This document shows, piece by piece, positions 31,843 to 40,590 of a stretch of 64,000 nt of DNA. The DNA is from Bacillus sp. ISL-34 (GTDB lineage Bacteria; Bacillota; Bacilli; Bacillales; DSM-1321), in the NCBI RefSeq assembly GCF_018613325.1, contig NZ_JAGGQJ010000011.1:62001-126000 (forward strand), read 5' to 3'. Positions within the stretch are counted from its first letter, which is position 1. Each line of letters starts with the position of its first letter. A program made the position numbers and the translations under genes. Below the pieces are notes generated by a model. It worked only from the letters and a program-made list of their open reading frames with translations, did not search any database and was not told the DNA's origin.

Positions 31843-32826
31843 ATGTTCAAATCCAAAGCACGTATTACTGCGATAGGTTCGTATGTTCCAGAAAAAAGGT
31901 TAACAAATAAAGACTTAGAAAATATGGTTGAAACCAATGATGAATGGATTGTTAAACGTACTGGTATTAAAGAACGAAGAATTGCACATGAAGAAGAGTT
32001 TACTAGTGATATAAGTTATAGAGCTGTAAAGGATTTAATGGACCGGTATGATAAATCTGTCGAAGATGTTGATATGATTATTGTCTGTACCTTTACACCT
32101 GACTTCAACACTCCAAGTGTAGCTTCTTTAGTTCAAGCAAAGCTAGGTATAAAGAATACCGGAGCTATTGATTTAAATGCTGCTTGTGCAGGGTTTACTT
32201 ATGGGTTGCATGTAGCTAATGGATTAGTAACATCTGGTTTAAACAAGAAAATTCTTGTTATTGGAGCTGATACTTTATCTAAAATTATGGACTATGAAGA
32301 TCGAGCCACTTGTATTTTATTCGGAGACGGTGGAGGTGCAGTTCTTGTAGAATATGATGAAAAACAGCCAAGTTTTATTTCTTCACATTTATATTCGGAA
32401 GGAGAAGGCGGGAAACATTTATATAGTACAAACCTATCGACACGTATAAATGGTGAAGACTTAAATATTAGTGGTAACCTTGTACAAAATGGACGTGAGG
32501 TTTATAAATGGGCTGTTACTACCGTTCCAAAAGGAATGCAAGCTGTGATGAAAAATACTGATTTTCATTTGAATGATGTTGATTGGTTTGTTCCGCATAG
32601 TGCAAATTTAAGAATGATTGAGTCAATATGTGATAGAAGTGGTTTTCCAATTGAGCGTACTTTATATAGCTTAGTGGAGTATGGAAATACTTCTTCAGCA
32701 ACAATTCCATTATCTTTGGATAAAGGAATAAAAGAAGGGAAGCTCAGTAGTGGTGAGAAGGTTTTATTATATGGTTTCGGCGGTGGATTAGCACAAGCAG
32801 GATTGCTTATCAATTGGACCCTATAA
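31843..32826 (+). CDS. fabH: 3-oxoacyl-ACP synthase III (FabH)
   Basis: A 327-residue thiolase-fold ketosynthase that condenses an acyl-CoA primer with malonyl-ACP to start fatty acid synthesis; Bacillus enzymes favour branched primers. The Cys-His-Asn triad is visible in NAACAGF (Cys near 113), VPHSANLRM (His near 253) and YGNTSSAT (Asn near 283). ATG 31843 follows GAGGTGG. It stands alone with a FapR box, as expected for the stand-alone FabHB-type isozyme rather than the one in the fabHA-fabF operon. A second FabH elsewhere is likely. Confidence 0.94.
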   Translation: MFKSKARITAIGSYVPEKRLTNKDLENMVETNDEWIVKRTGIKERRIAHEEEFTSDISYRAVKDLMDRYDKSVEDVDMIIVCTFTPDFNTPSVASLVQAKLGIKNTGAIDLNAACAGFTYGLHVANGLVTSGLNKKILVIGADTLSKIMDYEDRATCILFGDGGGAVLVEYDEKQPSFISSHLYSEGEGGKHLYSTNLSTRINGEDLNISGNLVQNGREVYKWAVTTVPKGMQAVMKNTDFHLNDVDWFVPHSANLRMIESICDRSGFPIERTLYSLVEYGNTSSATIPLSLDKGIKEGKLSSGEKVLLYGFGGGLAQAGLLINWTL

Positions 32827-32962
32827 CGCTACTTTCTGGGAAGGATAATTCAACAAGACCTTTATTTGATTTTTAGACAAATTATGGCGGTGTAAAACTA
32901 GTGGTGATTACATGAGGAATATTTCTTCTATAAGAACCGTTTGATCACATTAAATTCTTGAG

Positions 32963-33000
32963 GGCATGAACCCGTAGTCTACCGGGCTCATGCCTTTTTT
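32963..33000 (+). terminator. Terminator downstream of fabH
   Basis: GGCATGAACCCG and CGGGCTCATGCC pair with one mismatch around an eight-base loop and end in TTTTTT. Confidence 0.85.
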
Positions 33001-33013
33001 ATCGTATATTTAG

Positions 33014-33047
33014 TCAAAAAACTGCACCTCCGATTTGGGGTGCAGTT
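33014..33047 (-). terminator. Terminator of the NCS1 permease gene
   Basis: AACTGCACC and GGTGCAGTT pair perfectly. On the minus strand the stem is followed by TTTTTTGAC, 20 bases past the gene end. Confidence 0.85.
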
Positions 33048-33069
33048 CATTTTACGGTTCTCAATTATC

Positions 33070-34482
33070 TTACTTAACATTCTTCTTGGAAGCGTTTGTG
33101 TTCTCTAACGAACCAATCTCTTGTTTGTTTATTGCATTTTCAGCCCTATTCAACTTTTTTCTCATTGGGAAGTAGTACAAGACAGCTGGGACAACCAACC
33201 CAATGATCCAAGCGATATCTGCCCCTTCAAATGCCTTGGCTATCGGTCCTACATAGAATGAAGTGTTTATAAAAGGGATTTCCGCCAAGATTGATACAAG
33301 AAATGCCATACAAGTAATCCAATTTATTTTGCCATATTGACCGTTCACATCAAAAATATCTTTTACATTGTAATGGCCATGTCGCAGCAAATAATAATCA
33401 ACAAGGTTGATGGATGTCCAGGGAATTAAAAAATAACTAATGAAAAAGATGAAATTCAAGAAAAAGGATAGGAAATTACTCTGACCTAGTAAGCATAAAA
33501 CGGTTCCTGCCACTGTTACACAGAATATCATTCCTATTCTTACTTTCGGTGTGACCTTTAATTTAATGAACGGTTCAATTGTTGTTATCGTTGCCATGAA
33601 TGCCCCATATAGGTTAAAGACATTTATAGCAAGCTGTCCAAAGATGATTATAAAGAACATGATTATAGCAAAATTTCCAAACAGGCTGGCCAAGTTACCG
33701 CCAGAGTGATCAAGGAAGTTAGGAATCGCAATGGTTAAGGTTGCTCCTAATGTCATCATCCATATAGTCCCGATGACTGTGCCGGCGTAACTATACCAAA
33801 AAGTATGGGCCGTGGGTGTGGTTATCGGTAGATATCGAGAGTAGTCTGCAACGTAGGGGGCATATGCCAATTGCCATGTAGCAACCATACTCACCGCCAG
33901 CAAAAACACCGGTAAATCCAAATTTCCTATTGCCCAACTGCCTGCCGGAACTTGCAATTGGAAGACTATATATGTAGCTACAATATAGATACAGAGAGAC
34001 GCCCAGGACAATAATTTTTGCATTTTATGAATTAAGTTATAGCCATAAATGGTGGCCACGAAACAAAGAACATTTAAAAGTATAATGCTCCATGTTTGGT
34101 CGATCTTTGTTAAGCTGCTTAAGGTTTGTGCTGCAAGCAAACCGCTGCTGGCAAAGAAGCCTAAATAGACAAACATTACGAGAAACAAGGGGAAGATGGC
34201 TCCGATTACACCAAATTGAGCCCGGCTTTGGATCATTTGCGGAATTCCGAGTTGAGGTCCTTGAGCTGAATGGGAGGCCATGAAAATGGCGCCTAATAAG
34301 GTACCGACAATTATTGCTGCCAGACTCCAAAATAAATTAAGACCTAATGTAATGGGCAATGCCCCGGTTACAAGGGTGGTAATATGCATATTTGCCCCAA
34401 ACCAAATTGGAAATAAATCACGGGCCTTACCATGGCGTTCATCAGCCGGAATATATTCTATACTGCGAGTTTCAACTTTCAT
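33070..34482 (-). CDS. NCS1 family nucleobase/cation symporter
   Basis: A 470-residue NCS1 transporter with about twelve hydrophobic segments. The family imports nucleobases, hydantoins, allantoin, thiamine or pyridoxine with sodium or protons. Characteristic parts are RDLFPIWFGANMHITTLVTG near residue 22, IPQMIQSRAQFGVIGAIFP, and YVADYSRYLP in the middle. ATG 34482 lies six bases after AGGGGG. It diverges from a GntR regulator and the flavin monooxygenase cluster and shares a 20-bp operator with it, so it probably imports the compound that the cluster degrades. Confidence 0.92.
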   Translation of the reverse strand: MKVETRSIEYIPADERHGKARDLFPIWFGANMHITTLVTGALPITLGLNLFWSLAAIIVGTLLGAIFMASHSAQGPQLGIPQMIQSRAQFGVIGAIFPLFLVMFVYLGFFASSGLLAAQTLSSLTKIDQTWSIILLNVLCFVATIYGYNLIHKMQKLLSWASLCIYIVATYIVFQLQVPAGSWAIGNLDLPVFLLAVSMVATWQLAYAPYVADYSRYLPITTPTAHTFWYSYAGTVIGTIWMMTLGATLTIAIPNFLDHSGGNLASLFGNFAIIMFFIIIFGQLAINVFNLYGAFMATITTIEPFIKLKVTPKVRIGMIFCVTVAGTVLCLLGQSNFLSFFLNFIFFISYFLIPWTSINLVDYYLLRHGHYNVKDIFDVNGQYGKINWITCMAFLVSILAEIPFINTSFYVGPIAKAFEGADIAWIIGLVVPAVLYYFPMRKKLNRAENAINKQEIGSLENTNASKKNVK

Positions 34483-34510
34483 CAATTTACCCCCTATCAA
34501 ATTGGTATAC

Positions 34511-34530
34511 TACCATGTACCATGCAAGCT
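34511..34530. promoter_or_regulatory. GntR operator at the NCS1 side (20 bp)
   Basis: TACCATGTACCATGCAAGCT is the exact reverse complement of the sequence at 34795-34814. It begins about 15 bases downstream of the predicted NCS1 -10, where a repressor would block initiation. Confidence 0.85.
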
Positions 34531-34544
34531 TATTTTATAGAATC

Positions 34545-34574
34545 ACTATAATTGTAAGCGTATACAGATGTCAA
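34545..34574 (-). promoter_or_regulatory. Predicted NCS1 permease promoter
   Basis: Minus-strand TTGACA (34569-34574) with TATAGT after 18 bases (34545-34550). Confidence 0.7.
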
Positions 34575-34752
34575 TATTTTCAGAAAAAATAATTTTTAAG
34601 GGAATTATCATAAAATATCCGTTCATTCATCTAGTGCATTTCAATAAATCAGCTTGATTATTGGACTGAATGATTGAAAATATTAAACTTCAGTTTGAAA
34701 ATTGTGGAATAACCTATCTTCGAATAAAAAATAAAATTTTATATTTTTTGAA

Positions 34753-34781
34753 TTGACAGTCTATTTACCATGACCTATAAT
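34753..34781 (+). promoter_or_regulatory. Consensus promoter of the GntR/monooxygenase cluster
   Basis: TTGACA, 17 bases, TATAAT: a full match to the vegetative consensus, followed after 13 bases by the GntR operator. Such a strong promoter would require tight repression. Confidence 0.88.
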
Positions 34782-34794
34782 TGCACTTATCAAG

Positions 34795-34814
34795 AGCTTG
34801 CATGGTACATGGTA
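34795..34814. promoter_or_regulatory. GntR operator at the catabolic side (20 bp)
   Basis: AGCTTGCATGGTACATGGTA, with an internal direct repeat of ATGGTA, is the mirror copy of 34511-34530. It lies around the predicted transcription start of the GntR gene. Confidence 0.85.
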
Positions 34815-35516
34815 CAAACTTTTAAAAAGGAGGGGCTTTACATTACAGCTATCTTAACGTTGGGGATTACGGCTCAGGTTACTAACGCTATACGCGAATC
34901 CATAGTAACTGGAGATTATGAACCAGGACAAAAATTATCTGAAACTGTTTTATCTGAATATTACAAAGTTAGTAGAACCCCTATCAGGGAAGCATTTAAA
35001 CAGCTAGAAAGAGAAGGGTTAGTCGAGATCATTCCAAGGGTTGGAACATGTGTGACAAAACCAACTGAAAAGGAACTAGATGAGTTATTTACTTTAAAAG
35101 AAGTAATGGAAGGGCTTGCAGCGGGTTTGCTTGCAGAAAGCGGGAGTGCAAAAGACATTAATAACCTTAAGCAAGCAGTGTCTGACATGGAGATTGCTAT
35201 GCAAACCTCGGATAAAAAGCTATATGTCGAGGCTAATGAAGTTTTTCATTCAGTCATCCAAGAAGGTGCCAATAACTCTAAATTAAGTTACATGCTAAAT
35301 TTGCTGCTCAATCAAATACCTTATAGACAGTATGTCTTTTTAACCATCGAAGATCCGAATCGCCGTGAGAGATCACTCAAGGAACATCAGGCGGTCTTGA
35401 TAGCTATAGAAAAAGGCAATCGGGAGGAAGCGGAGAAGGCCATGCGAGAGCATGTAAAAGCAAGTGGAATGCAGCTTAAAATGGACATAGCAAAAAAACT
35501 TGGTCAAAAAAAGTGA
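34809..35516 (+). CDS. GntR family regulator, FadR subfamily (FCD domain)
   Basis: A winged-helix regulator with the GntR reader AIRESIVTGDYEPGQKLSE, VSRTPIREAFKQLEREGLV and a C-terminal all-helical FCD ligand domain (ELFTLKEVMEGLAAGLLAES; NEVFHSVIQEGANNSKL). The start is uncertain. ATG 34809 lies inside the operator and lacks a ribosome site, giving 235 residues. A strong AAAAAGGAGGGG lies exactly six bases before an ATT codon at 34842, which would give 224 residues and a normal GntR N terminus. It probably represses itself, the downstream enzymes and the divergent NCS1 permease. Confidence 0.85.
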   Translation: MVQTFKKEGLYITAILTLGITAQVTNAIRESIVTGDYEPGQKLSETVLSEYYKVSRTPIREAFKQLEREGLVEIIPRVGTCVTKPTEKELDELFTLKEVMEGLAAGLLAESGSAKDINNLKQAVSDMEIAMQTSDKKLYVEANEVFHSVIQEGANNSKLSYMLNLLLNQIPYRQYVFLTIEDPNRRERSLKEHQAVLIAIEKGNREEAEKAMREHVKASGMQLKMDIAKKLGQKK

Positions 35517-35536
35517 TATGAGGGGGAATGAGTTTT

Positions 35537-36682
35537 ATGAAATTTGGAATCTTTGCAAATCTTGCAGGACAGGGAAGACATGATGAGTATTATAAAGTGC
35601 TGGATGAAGCCCGTGAGCAAGCTATTTACTGTGATGAAAATGGTTATGATTCGATTTGGTATACAGAACACCACTTTGGTCATGAAGGAAATGAACTGAT
35701 TTCTAACCCGATCTTAATGGGTGCTGATATTGCTGCACGGACAAAGAACATTCGAATTGGCCAGGCTGCCAATGTCGCCACTTTCTGGCATCCACTGCGT
35801 TTGGCGGAAGACATAGCAATGCTTGATCAGTTAAGTAAAGGACGTGTGGAAGTTGGCCTGGCTCGTGGATTATACGGACGGGAAGCGGCTAATTTAAACA
35901 CTTTGGCAGATCCAGCAAATCAAGAACAAAACCGTGCACTGTTTGAAGAAACATTGGAAATTTTGAAAAAGGCTTGGTCAAACCGTTTCTTTTCACATCA
36001 AGGTGACATCTATCAATTTCCTCCTAAAGGTTTAAAGTGGAGTCACCCTATGAGTCCATCAACTTCGGAATTTATGGATATGGAAAAAGGCGAAATTGAT
36101 AAAATTTCCCTTATGCCTAGACCTTACCAGCAATCACTTCCGCTGTGGCAAGTAATTGATTCACCGCGTTCTATTGAATTGGCCGCGGAGAACAATATAC
36201 AAGGAATGTTTTGGATGCCGACCGTCAAAGAATTAAAAGGCCGTTTTGAACTGTACCGTGAAAGGGCTTCCAAAGCCAAAGGCTATGAAGTTCCACTTGG
36301 TCAGGGTATTGCTTTAGTGCGTGATGTATATGTAGCGGAAACGATGGAACAGGCTCGTCAAGATGCGGCAGAAGCAGTATTGAACAATTATCGCTGGATT
36401 TGTCACTGGAGGGGGCTAAGCAACCTTATGGATCCAGGCGAAACTGTGAAAGAAGGACAGGAATTGAACTATGAATTCTTACATCCTAGAAATTTATTGT
36501 TTGGTACACCTGACTATGTAGCAGAGAAAATTCAAGAATTGAAGGAAGAGCTGAATTTAGAAACATTACTGCTTTGGGTTAACCATAATGGTTTGCCACA
36601 TGAAAAAATGATGAAAAGTTTAAAATTGTTCACGGAAGAAGTTATGCCAAAATTCACAAAAACTAAAATGGGGGTAATGTAA
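35537..36682 (+). CDS. LLM-class flavin-dependent monooxygenase
   Basis: A 381-residue bacterial-luciferase-like TIM-barrel monooxygenase that uses reduced FMN supplied by a partner reductase. Signature regions are MKFGIFANLAGQGRHDEYY, YDSIWYTEHHFGHEG, GQAANVATFWHPLRLAEDIA and GRVEVGLARGLYGRE. Relatives such as RutA cleave pyrimidine rings and others open pyridines or desulfonate alkanes. A matching FMN reductase lies 2.9 kb downstream in the same run, giving a complete two-component system. ATG 35537 is well spaced from GAGGGGG; ATG 35528 is too close. Confidence 0.92.
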   Translation: MKFGIFANLAGQGRHDEYYKVLDEAREQAIYCDENGYDSIWYTEHHFGHEGNELISNPILMGADIAARTKNIRIGQAANVATFWHPLRLAEDIAMLDQLSKGRVEVGLARGLYGREAANLNTLADPANQEQNRALFEETLEILKKAWSNRFFSHQGDIYQFPPKGLKWSHPMSPSTSEFMDMEKGEIDKISLMPRPYQQSLPLWQVIDSPRSIELAAENNIQGMFWMPTVKELKGRFELYRERASKAKGYEVPLGQGIALVRDVYVAETMEQARQDAAEAVLNNYRWICHWRGLSNLMDPGETVKEGQELNYEFLHPRNLLFGTPDYVAEKIQELKEELNLETLLLWVNHNGLPHEKMMKSLKLFTEEVMPKFTKTKMGVM

Positions 36683-37261
36683 ATGTTAGATATTCGTAAA
36701 GTGTATACAGCTATTGAAGAAACACGTATTGAGGGCGGTAAAAAAGTAGAGAATCCGATCAAGATGATAATAACTATGGCTGTTATCAAAAACCCATGGG
36801 CTGGCAGAGGGTATGTTGAAAATTTAAAACCGGAAATTGACGAATATGCACCGCAAATTGGCGAACTATTAGTTGCTGAACTATTTAAGCACATTGATTC
36901 AGCCGATGATGTCGAGGCTTTCGGCAAGGCAGCTGTCGTGGGAGTGGATGGGGAAGTTGAACATGCATCAGCATTTATCCATACTTTGAAATTCGGTAAC
37001 AAATTCCGGGACGCCGTGCAAGGAACGAGCATCTTGAGCTTTACTAATAAGCGTGGTGGCGCTGGAACTGCGGTGCTCATACCGATGGTACATAAGACAG
37101 ATGATTCTGAACGCTCTCATTTCATTACATTTGAAGCTTCTATACCTGATGCACCGAGGGCTGATGAGATCGTTGTTGCTATTGGGGTTTCTACAGGAGG
37201 ACGTCCTCATCCGAGAACAGGAAACAGGCATCAAGATATGGTTGAAATGGGGCTGGTTTAA
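36683..37261 (+). CDS. Amino acid synthesis (AA_synth, DUF1185) family protein
   Basis: A 192-residue protein of the AA_synth/DUF1185 family. Distinctive stretches are AVIKNPWAGRGYVENLKPEI near residue 34, GEVEHASAFIHTLKFGNKFR and GVSTGGRPHPRTGNRHQDM near the end. Despite the family name, no reaction is established as far as I know. The start directly abuts the stop of the monooxygenase gene, and its own stop overlaps the hydrolase start, so it is tightly coupled to both and probably handles the monooxygenase product. Confidence 0.87.
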   Translation: MLDIRKVYTAIEETRIEGGKKVENPIKMIITMAVIKNPWAGRGYVENLKPEIDEYAPQIGELLVAELFKHIDSADDVEAFGKAAVVGVDGEVEHASAFIHTLKFGNKFRDAVQGTSILSFTNKRGGAGTAVLIPMVHKTDDSERSHFITFEASIPDAPRADEIVVAIGVSTGGRPHPRTGNRHQDMVEMGLV

Positions 37262-38061
37262 TGCCAACTACATTGCATGGAAAAGATTCGCTTCATTATG
37301 AAGAGAAAGGGATTGGTGAATCGCTTATCTTTATTCATGGTGTTGGTCTTGATCTTACGATGTGGGAAGAACAAGTTGAAGATTTGTCGAAACATTTCCG
37401 TGTTATCACATATGACATGGTTGGGCACGGAGGATCTGAGCATCCTCCGGGTCCTTATTCCCTTTCACAGTTTGTTGAGCAGTTAGCAGAACTCATGAAT
37501 CACTTACAAATTGAGAAAAGTCATATTATTGGTTTCTCCATGGGTGGTATGGTCGCTCAGGCATTTGCATTAAAATATCCGGATAAAGTGAAAACGCTAA
37601 CAATCATGAACGCAGTGGCCAATCGGACGAAGGAACAGAGGAATGCCGTTTTAAAAAGGGTTGAAGAAGTGAAAAGAACAGGACCTTTTGCAACAATTGA
37701 ACCAGCCATTAAACGCTGGTTTAATCTTGAATTCTTAAATTCACAGGAAGAAACCGTCAGTAAAATTCGGGAAAGACTTCAGACAAACGATGCTGCTTCC
37801 TATTTAGCGGCCTATACACTTTTTGCAACTGCGGATGACGAGTTGTGGCCACGGATCCACCAGATCAATATACCGACCCAAATTATAACAGGGGAGCATG
37901 ATGTAGGTTCAAATCCCGAGATGGCGAGACAAATGCATGAAAAGATTGTGCATTCAGAACTCATGATAGTGCCTAATATGAGGCATATGCTACCGATAGA
38001 AGGATCCAAAATAGTGAACGAAGCCATTAGGTCGTTTATTGAAAGACAAACAAAGGGGTGA
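37261..38061 (+). CDS. Alpha/beta hydrolase
   Basis: A 266-residue hydrolase with the oxyanion motif FIHGVGLDLTMW, the nucleophile elbow GFSMGGM (Ser near 97), acid in TGEHDVGSN (Asp near 218) and His in NMRHMLPIE (near 243). In a catabolic cluster with a flavin monooxygenase it resembles RutD-like or ring-cleavage hydrolases that open esters, lactones, carbamates or C-C bonds; which one cannot be read here. The start codon overlaps the preceding stop (TAATG), suggesting coupled translation. Confidence 0.9.
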   Translation: MPTTLHGKDSLHYEEKGIGESLIFIHGVGLDLTMWEEQVEDLSKHFRVITYDMVGHGGSEHPPGPYSLSQFVEQLAELMNHLQIEKSHIIGFSMGGMVAQAFALKYPDKVKTLTIMNAVANRTKEQRNAVLKRVEEVKRTGPFATIEPAIKRWFNLEFLNSQEETVSKIRERLQTNDAASYLAAYTLFATADDELWPRIHQINIPTQIITGEHDVGSNPEMARQMHEKIVHSELMIVPNMRHMLPIEGSKIVNEAIRSFIERQTKG

Positions 38062-38067
38062 CTCGAT

Positions 38068-39552
38068 GTGAAAGAGCTGAAGAAATATCAGATGTATATA
38101 AACGGGGAATGGGTAGAATCATCAAGTGGTGAATATTTCGATAGTTATAACCCTGCAACCGAAGAAGCTTGGTGTCAAGTCGCCAAAGGGAATGCTGAAG
38201 ATGTAAATCGTGCCGTTCAATCTGCGCATAATGCATTCTTGCATTCAGGATGGACCAATATGACATTCACAGAGCGGGGGCGTCTGGTTAGAAAGCTTGG
38301 AGAGCTGATTGCTATTCACTCTGAAGAGCTTGCGAAAGTCGAATCACTGGATAATGGGAAATTAATACGCGAAATGCGCGGTCAGGTAAAATATTTACCT
38401 GAATTTTTCTATTACTATGCAGGACTAGCAGATAAAATCCATGGGCAAACCTTACCGATTGATAAAAAAGATATGTTCGCCTTTACATCCAAAGAGCCGC
38501 TGGGGGTAGTAGCCGCCATTACTCCTTGGAATTCCCCTCTTTATTTAACAACCTTGAAGCTTGCACCTGCTCTTATAGCAGGAAATACCATAGTCATTAA
38601 ACCTTCGGAAATGACTTCGGCCTCTCTATTGGAACTGGTGAAACTGGTTGAAGAAGCTGGTTTTCCACCTGGTGTTGTCAATGTAGTCACCGGCTTTGGA
38701 ATGCCTGTAGGCGATACACTCACCTCACATCCTCTTGTAAGGCGTGTGGCCTTTACGGGAGGTTCAGAATCAGCAAGGCATATTGTTCGTAATTCGGCTC
38801 AAAATTTTGCACAGGTTTCACTGGAACTTGGAGGGAAATCACCGAATATCGTGTTTGAGGATGCTAATCCGGATAATGCGGCGATGGGAATCATAGCTGG
38901 TATATTTGGTGCTTCAGGACAAAGTTGTGTGGCTGGTTCTCGTGCATTTTTACATGTGGATATTTACGATGAAGTGATGCAAAAACTCGTTGACCGTGTA
39001 TCGAAAATTAAGATCGGTGATCCTTTTCAAGATGATACGGAAATGGGACCGCTGGCAACGCAAGCCCAATTGGAGCGTGTCCAAAAATACGTAGCTATCG
39101 GGTTGGATGAAGGTGGAAAACTTGTTTGCGGAGGTAAAAAGCCTGAATATTTAGAGAAAGGATGGTATTTTGAGCCCACGATCTTCGAGCATCACGATAA
39201 CGATTCCCGCATTACTAAAGAAGAAATATTTGGTCCTGTGTTAAGTGTTATCCCTTTTAAAGATGAAGAAGAGGTTATTCAATTAGCAAACAGTACTGAT
39301 TACGGATTAGCAGCTGGAATTTGGGTGAGTGATATTGCTAAAGCTCACCGGGTCGCGAAAGCTATACGTGCTGGAATCGTGTGGGTGAATACCTATAGAA
39401 GTATTTCACCAATTGCTGCAATCGGCGGATCTGGCCTAAGCGGTTATGGAAGAGAAGGCGGTTATGAAGCGATTCATGAATATATGCAAGATAAAGTGGT
39501 TTGGATCAATACATCATCTGAACCGATTCCTGACCCTTTCATAATGAGGTAG
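38068..39552 (+). CDS. Aldehyde dehydrogenase 1
   Basis: A 494-residue NAD(P)-dependent aldehyde dehydrogenase. MYINGEWVESSSGEYFDSYNP begins the fold; the general base Glu lies in LELGGKSPNIV (near 254) and the nucleophile Cys in GASGQSCVAGSR (near 288). It probably starts at GTG 38068 after GGGGTG. Similarity within the family is broad, so the substrate is open; in this setting a semialdehyde formed after ring cleavage is likely. It lies seven bases after the hydrolase gene. Confidence 0.92.
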   Translation: MKELKKYQMYINGEWVESSSGEYFDSYNPATEEAWCQVAKGNAEDVNRAVQSAHNAFLHSGWTNMTFTERGRLVRKLGELIAIHSEELAKVESLDNGKLIREMRGQVKYLPEFFYYYAGLADKIHGQTLPIDKKDMFAFTSKEPLGVVAAITPWNSPLYLTTLKLAPALIAGNTIVIKPSEMTSASLLELVKLVEEAGFPPGVVNVVTGFGMPVGDTLTSHPLVRRVAFTGGSESARHIVRNSAQNFAQVSLELGGKSPNIVFEDANPDNAAMGIIAGIFGASGQSCVAGSRAFLHVDIYDEVMQKLVDRVSKIKIGDPFQDDTEMGPLATQAQLERVQKYVAIGLDEGGKLVCGGKKPEYLEKGWYFEPTIFEHHDNDSRITKEEIFGPVLSVIPFKDEEEVIQLANSTDYGLAAGIWVSDIAKAHRVAKAIRAGIVWVNTYRSISPIAAIGGSGLSGYGREGGYEAIHEYMQDKVVWINTSSEPIPDPFIMR

Positions 39553-39611
39553 TGGAAATTTGAAGGGGAGGCGCTTTTTATCAAAGGGTTTTAATAAGGA
39601 GGAAAAGTGAA

Positions 39612-40172
39612 ATGAAATTACTGGGAATTTCAGGAACGGTAATAGGAACAAAGACGAAAGTCGTTATTGAAAAGGTTTTAGAGGAAGTTAAGAATAACCA
39701 CCCTGATATCGAAGTCGAACTGCTTGATTTGAAAAAGTATGATGTTCAATTTTGTGATGGCCGTAATCCGTCCACATACACTGGAGATACGAAAAAAGTA
39801 ATTGATATCGTTACCTCTGCAGACTTTTACATTATAGGAACACCAATATTCCAAGGGTCAATTACGGGTGCTCTTAAAAACTTATTTGATTTAATCCCCC
39901 CTAAGGATTTCCGTAATAAAGTAATGGGTCTTGTGGCTACCGGTGGAACCTACCAGCATTATTTAGTCATTGAAAATCAGCTGAAACCTATAGCCAGTTA
40001 TTTCCGCGCATTTGTTGCACCTGGCTCTGTTTATGCTCATAATGACCATTTCAATCCACAAAATGAACTGGTTGATGAGGAAGTGTTGGAACGTATTTCA
40101 ATGCTGAGTGAAGAAGTCGTGTTTATGCAAAAAGCATTGAAGAGTACTAAACCAGAGCATCAATTAAGCTAA
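39612..40172 (+). CDS. NADPH-dependent FMN reductase
   Basis: A 186-residue flavodoxin-fold reductase. The N-terminal LLGISGTVIGTKTKVVIEKV binds the FMN phosphate; GTPIFQGSITGALKNLFDLI and VATGGTYQHYL are standard for the family (SsuE/MsuE-like). It would supply reduced FMN to the luciferase-like monooxygenase at 35537. ATG 39612 follows AAGGAGG. Sixty bases separate it from the aldehyde dehydrogenase upstream. Confidence 0.9.
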   Translation: MKLLGISGTVIGTKTKVVIEKVLEEVKNNHPDIEVELLDLKKYDVQFCDGRNPSTYTGDTKKVIDIVTSADFYIIGTPIFQGSITGALKNLFDLIPPKDFRNKVMGLVATGGTYQHYLVIENQLKPIASYFRAFVAPGSVYAHNDHFNPQNELVDEEVLERISMLSEEVVFMQKALKSTKPEHQLS

Positions 40173-40247
40173 AAGATTTACAAAATGAAAACACTCCAGC
40201 TGAAGTGCATTTCAATTAGCAGAGCTAAGTAGCAAGGAGGGGACAAA

Positions 40248-40553
40248 TTGCTATTAGATGTAGAAGAGATAATAAACTTAACTGATTTATCCTTTATTAA
40301 AGTTTGTAATGAACAGTATGGGATTAATAGAGGGGTTTATAATACCATTGATGCTTGGTTTTATAAGCAAGGAATTAGTAACATTCTAGAAAGGCGCAAT
40401 AGTATATTATATTTCCTTGAATTTATTAAGCGAAATTCCGGGAGTGAAAATAACCACTGTAAATTTGGTCACGGTGGCTTAACGACAAAATTAGAAGAGT
40501 ACTATTTTCCAAGAATGGAATCGACTTTTGTAAAAATTGCCTCTAATCTTTAA
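40248..40553 (+). CDS. Uncharacterised 101-residue protein within the catabolic cluster
   Basis: I do not recognise this protein (start MLLDVEEIINLTDLSFIK; GHGGLTTKLEEYYFPR near the end). It looks soluble and helical, with one cluster of His and Cys residues (NNHCKFGHGG near 71-80). It starts at TTG 40248, seven bases after AAGGAGGGG, and that strong ribosome site is the best evidence that it is translated. It sits between the FMN reductase and the second aldehyde dehydrogenase, so a role in the pathway is plausible but unproven. It could also be a remnant of a longer gene. Confidence 0.55.
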   Translation: MLLDVEEIINLTDLSFIKVCNEQYGINRGVYNTIDAWFYKQGISNILERRNSILYFLEFIKRNSGSENNHCKFGHGGLTTKLEEYYFPRMESTFVKIASNL

Positions 40554-40590
40554 ATGAAGCACATACAAAGAGTGAAGGGTGGCTGGGAAC

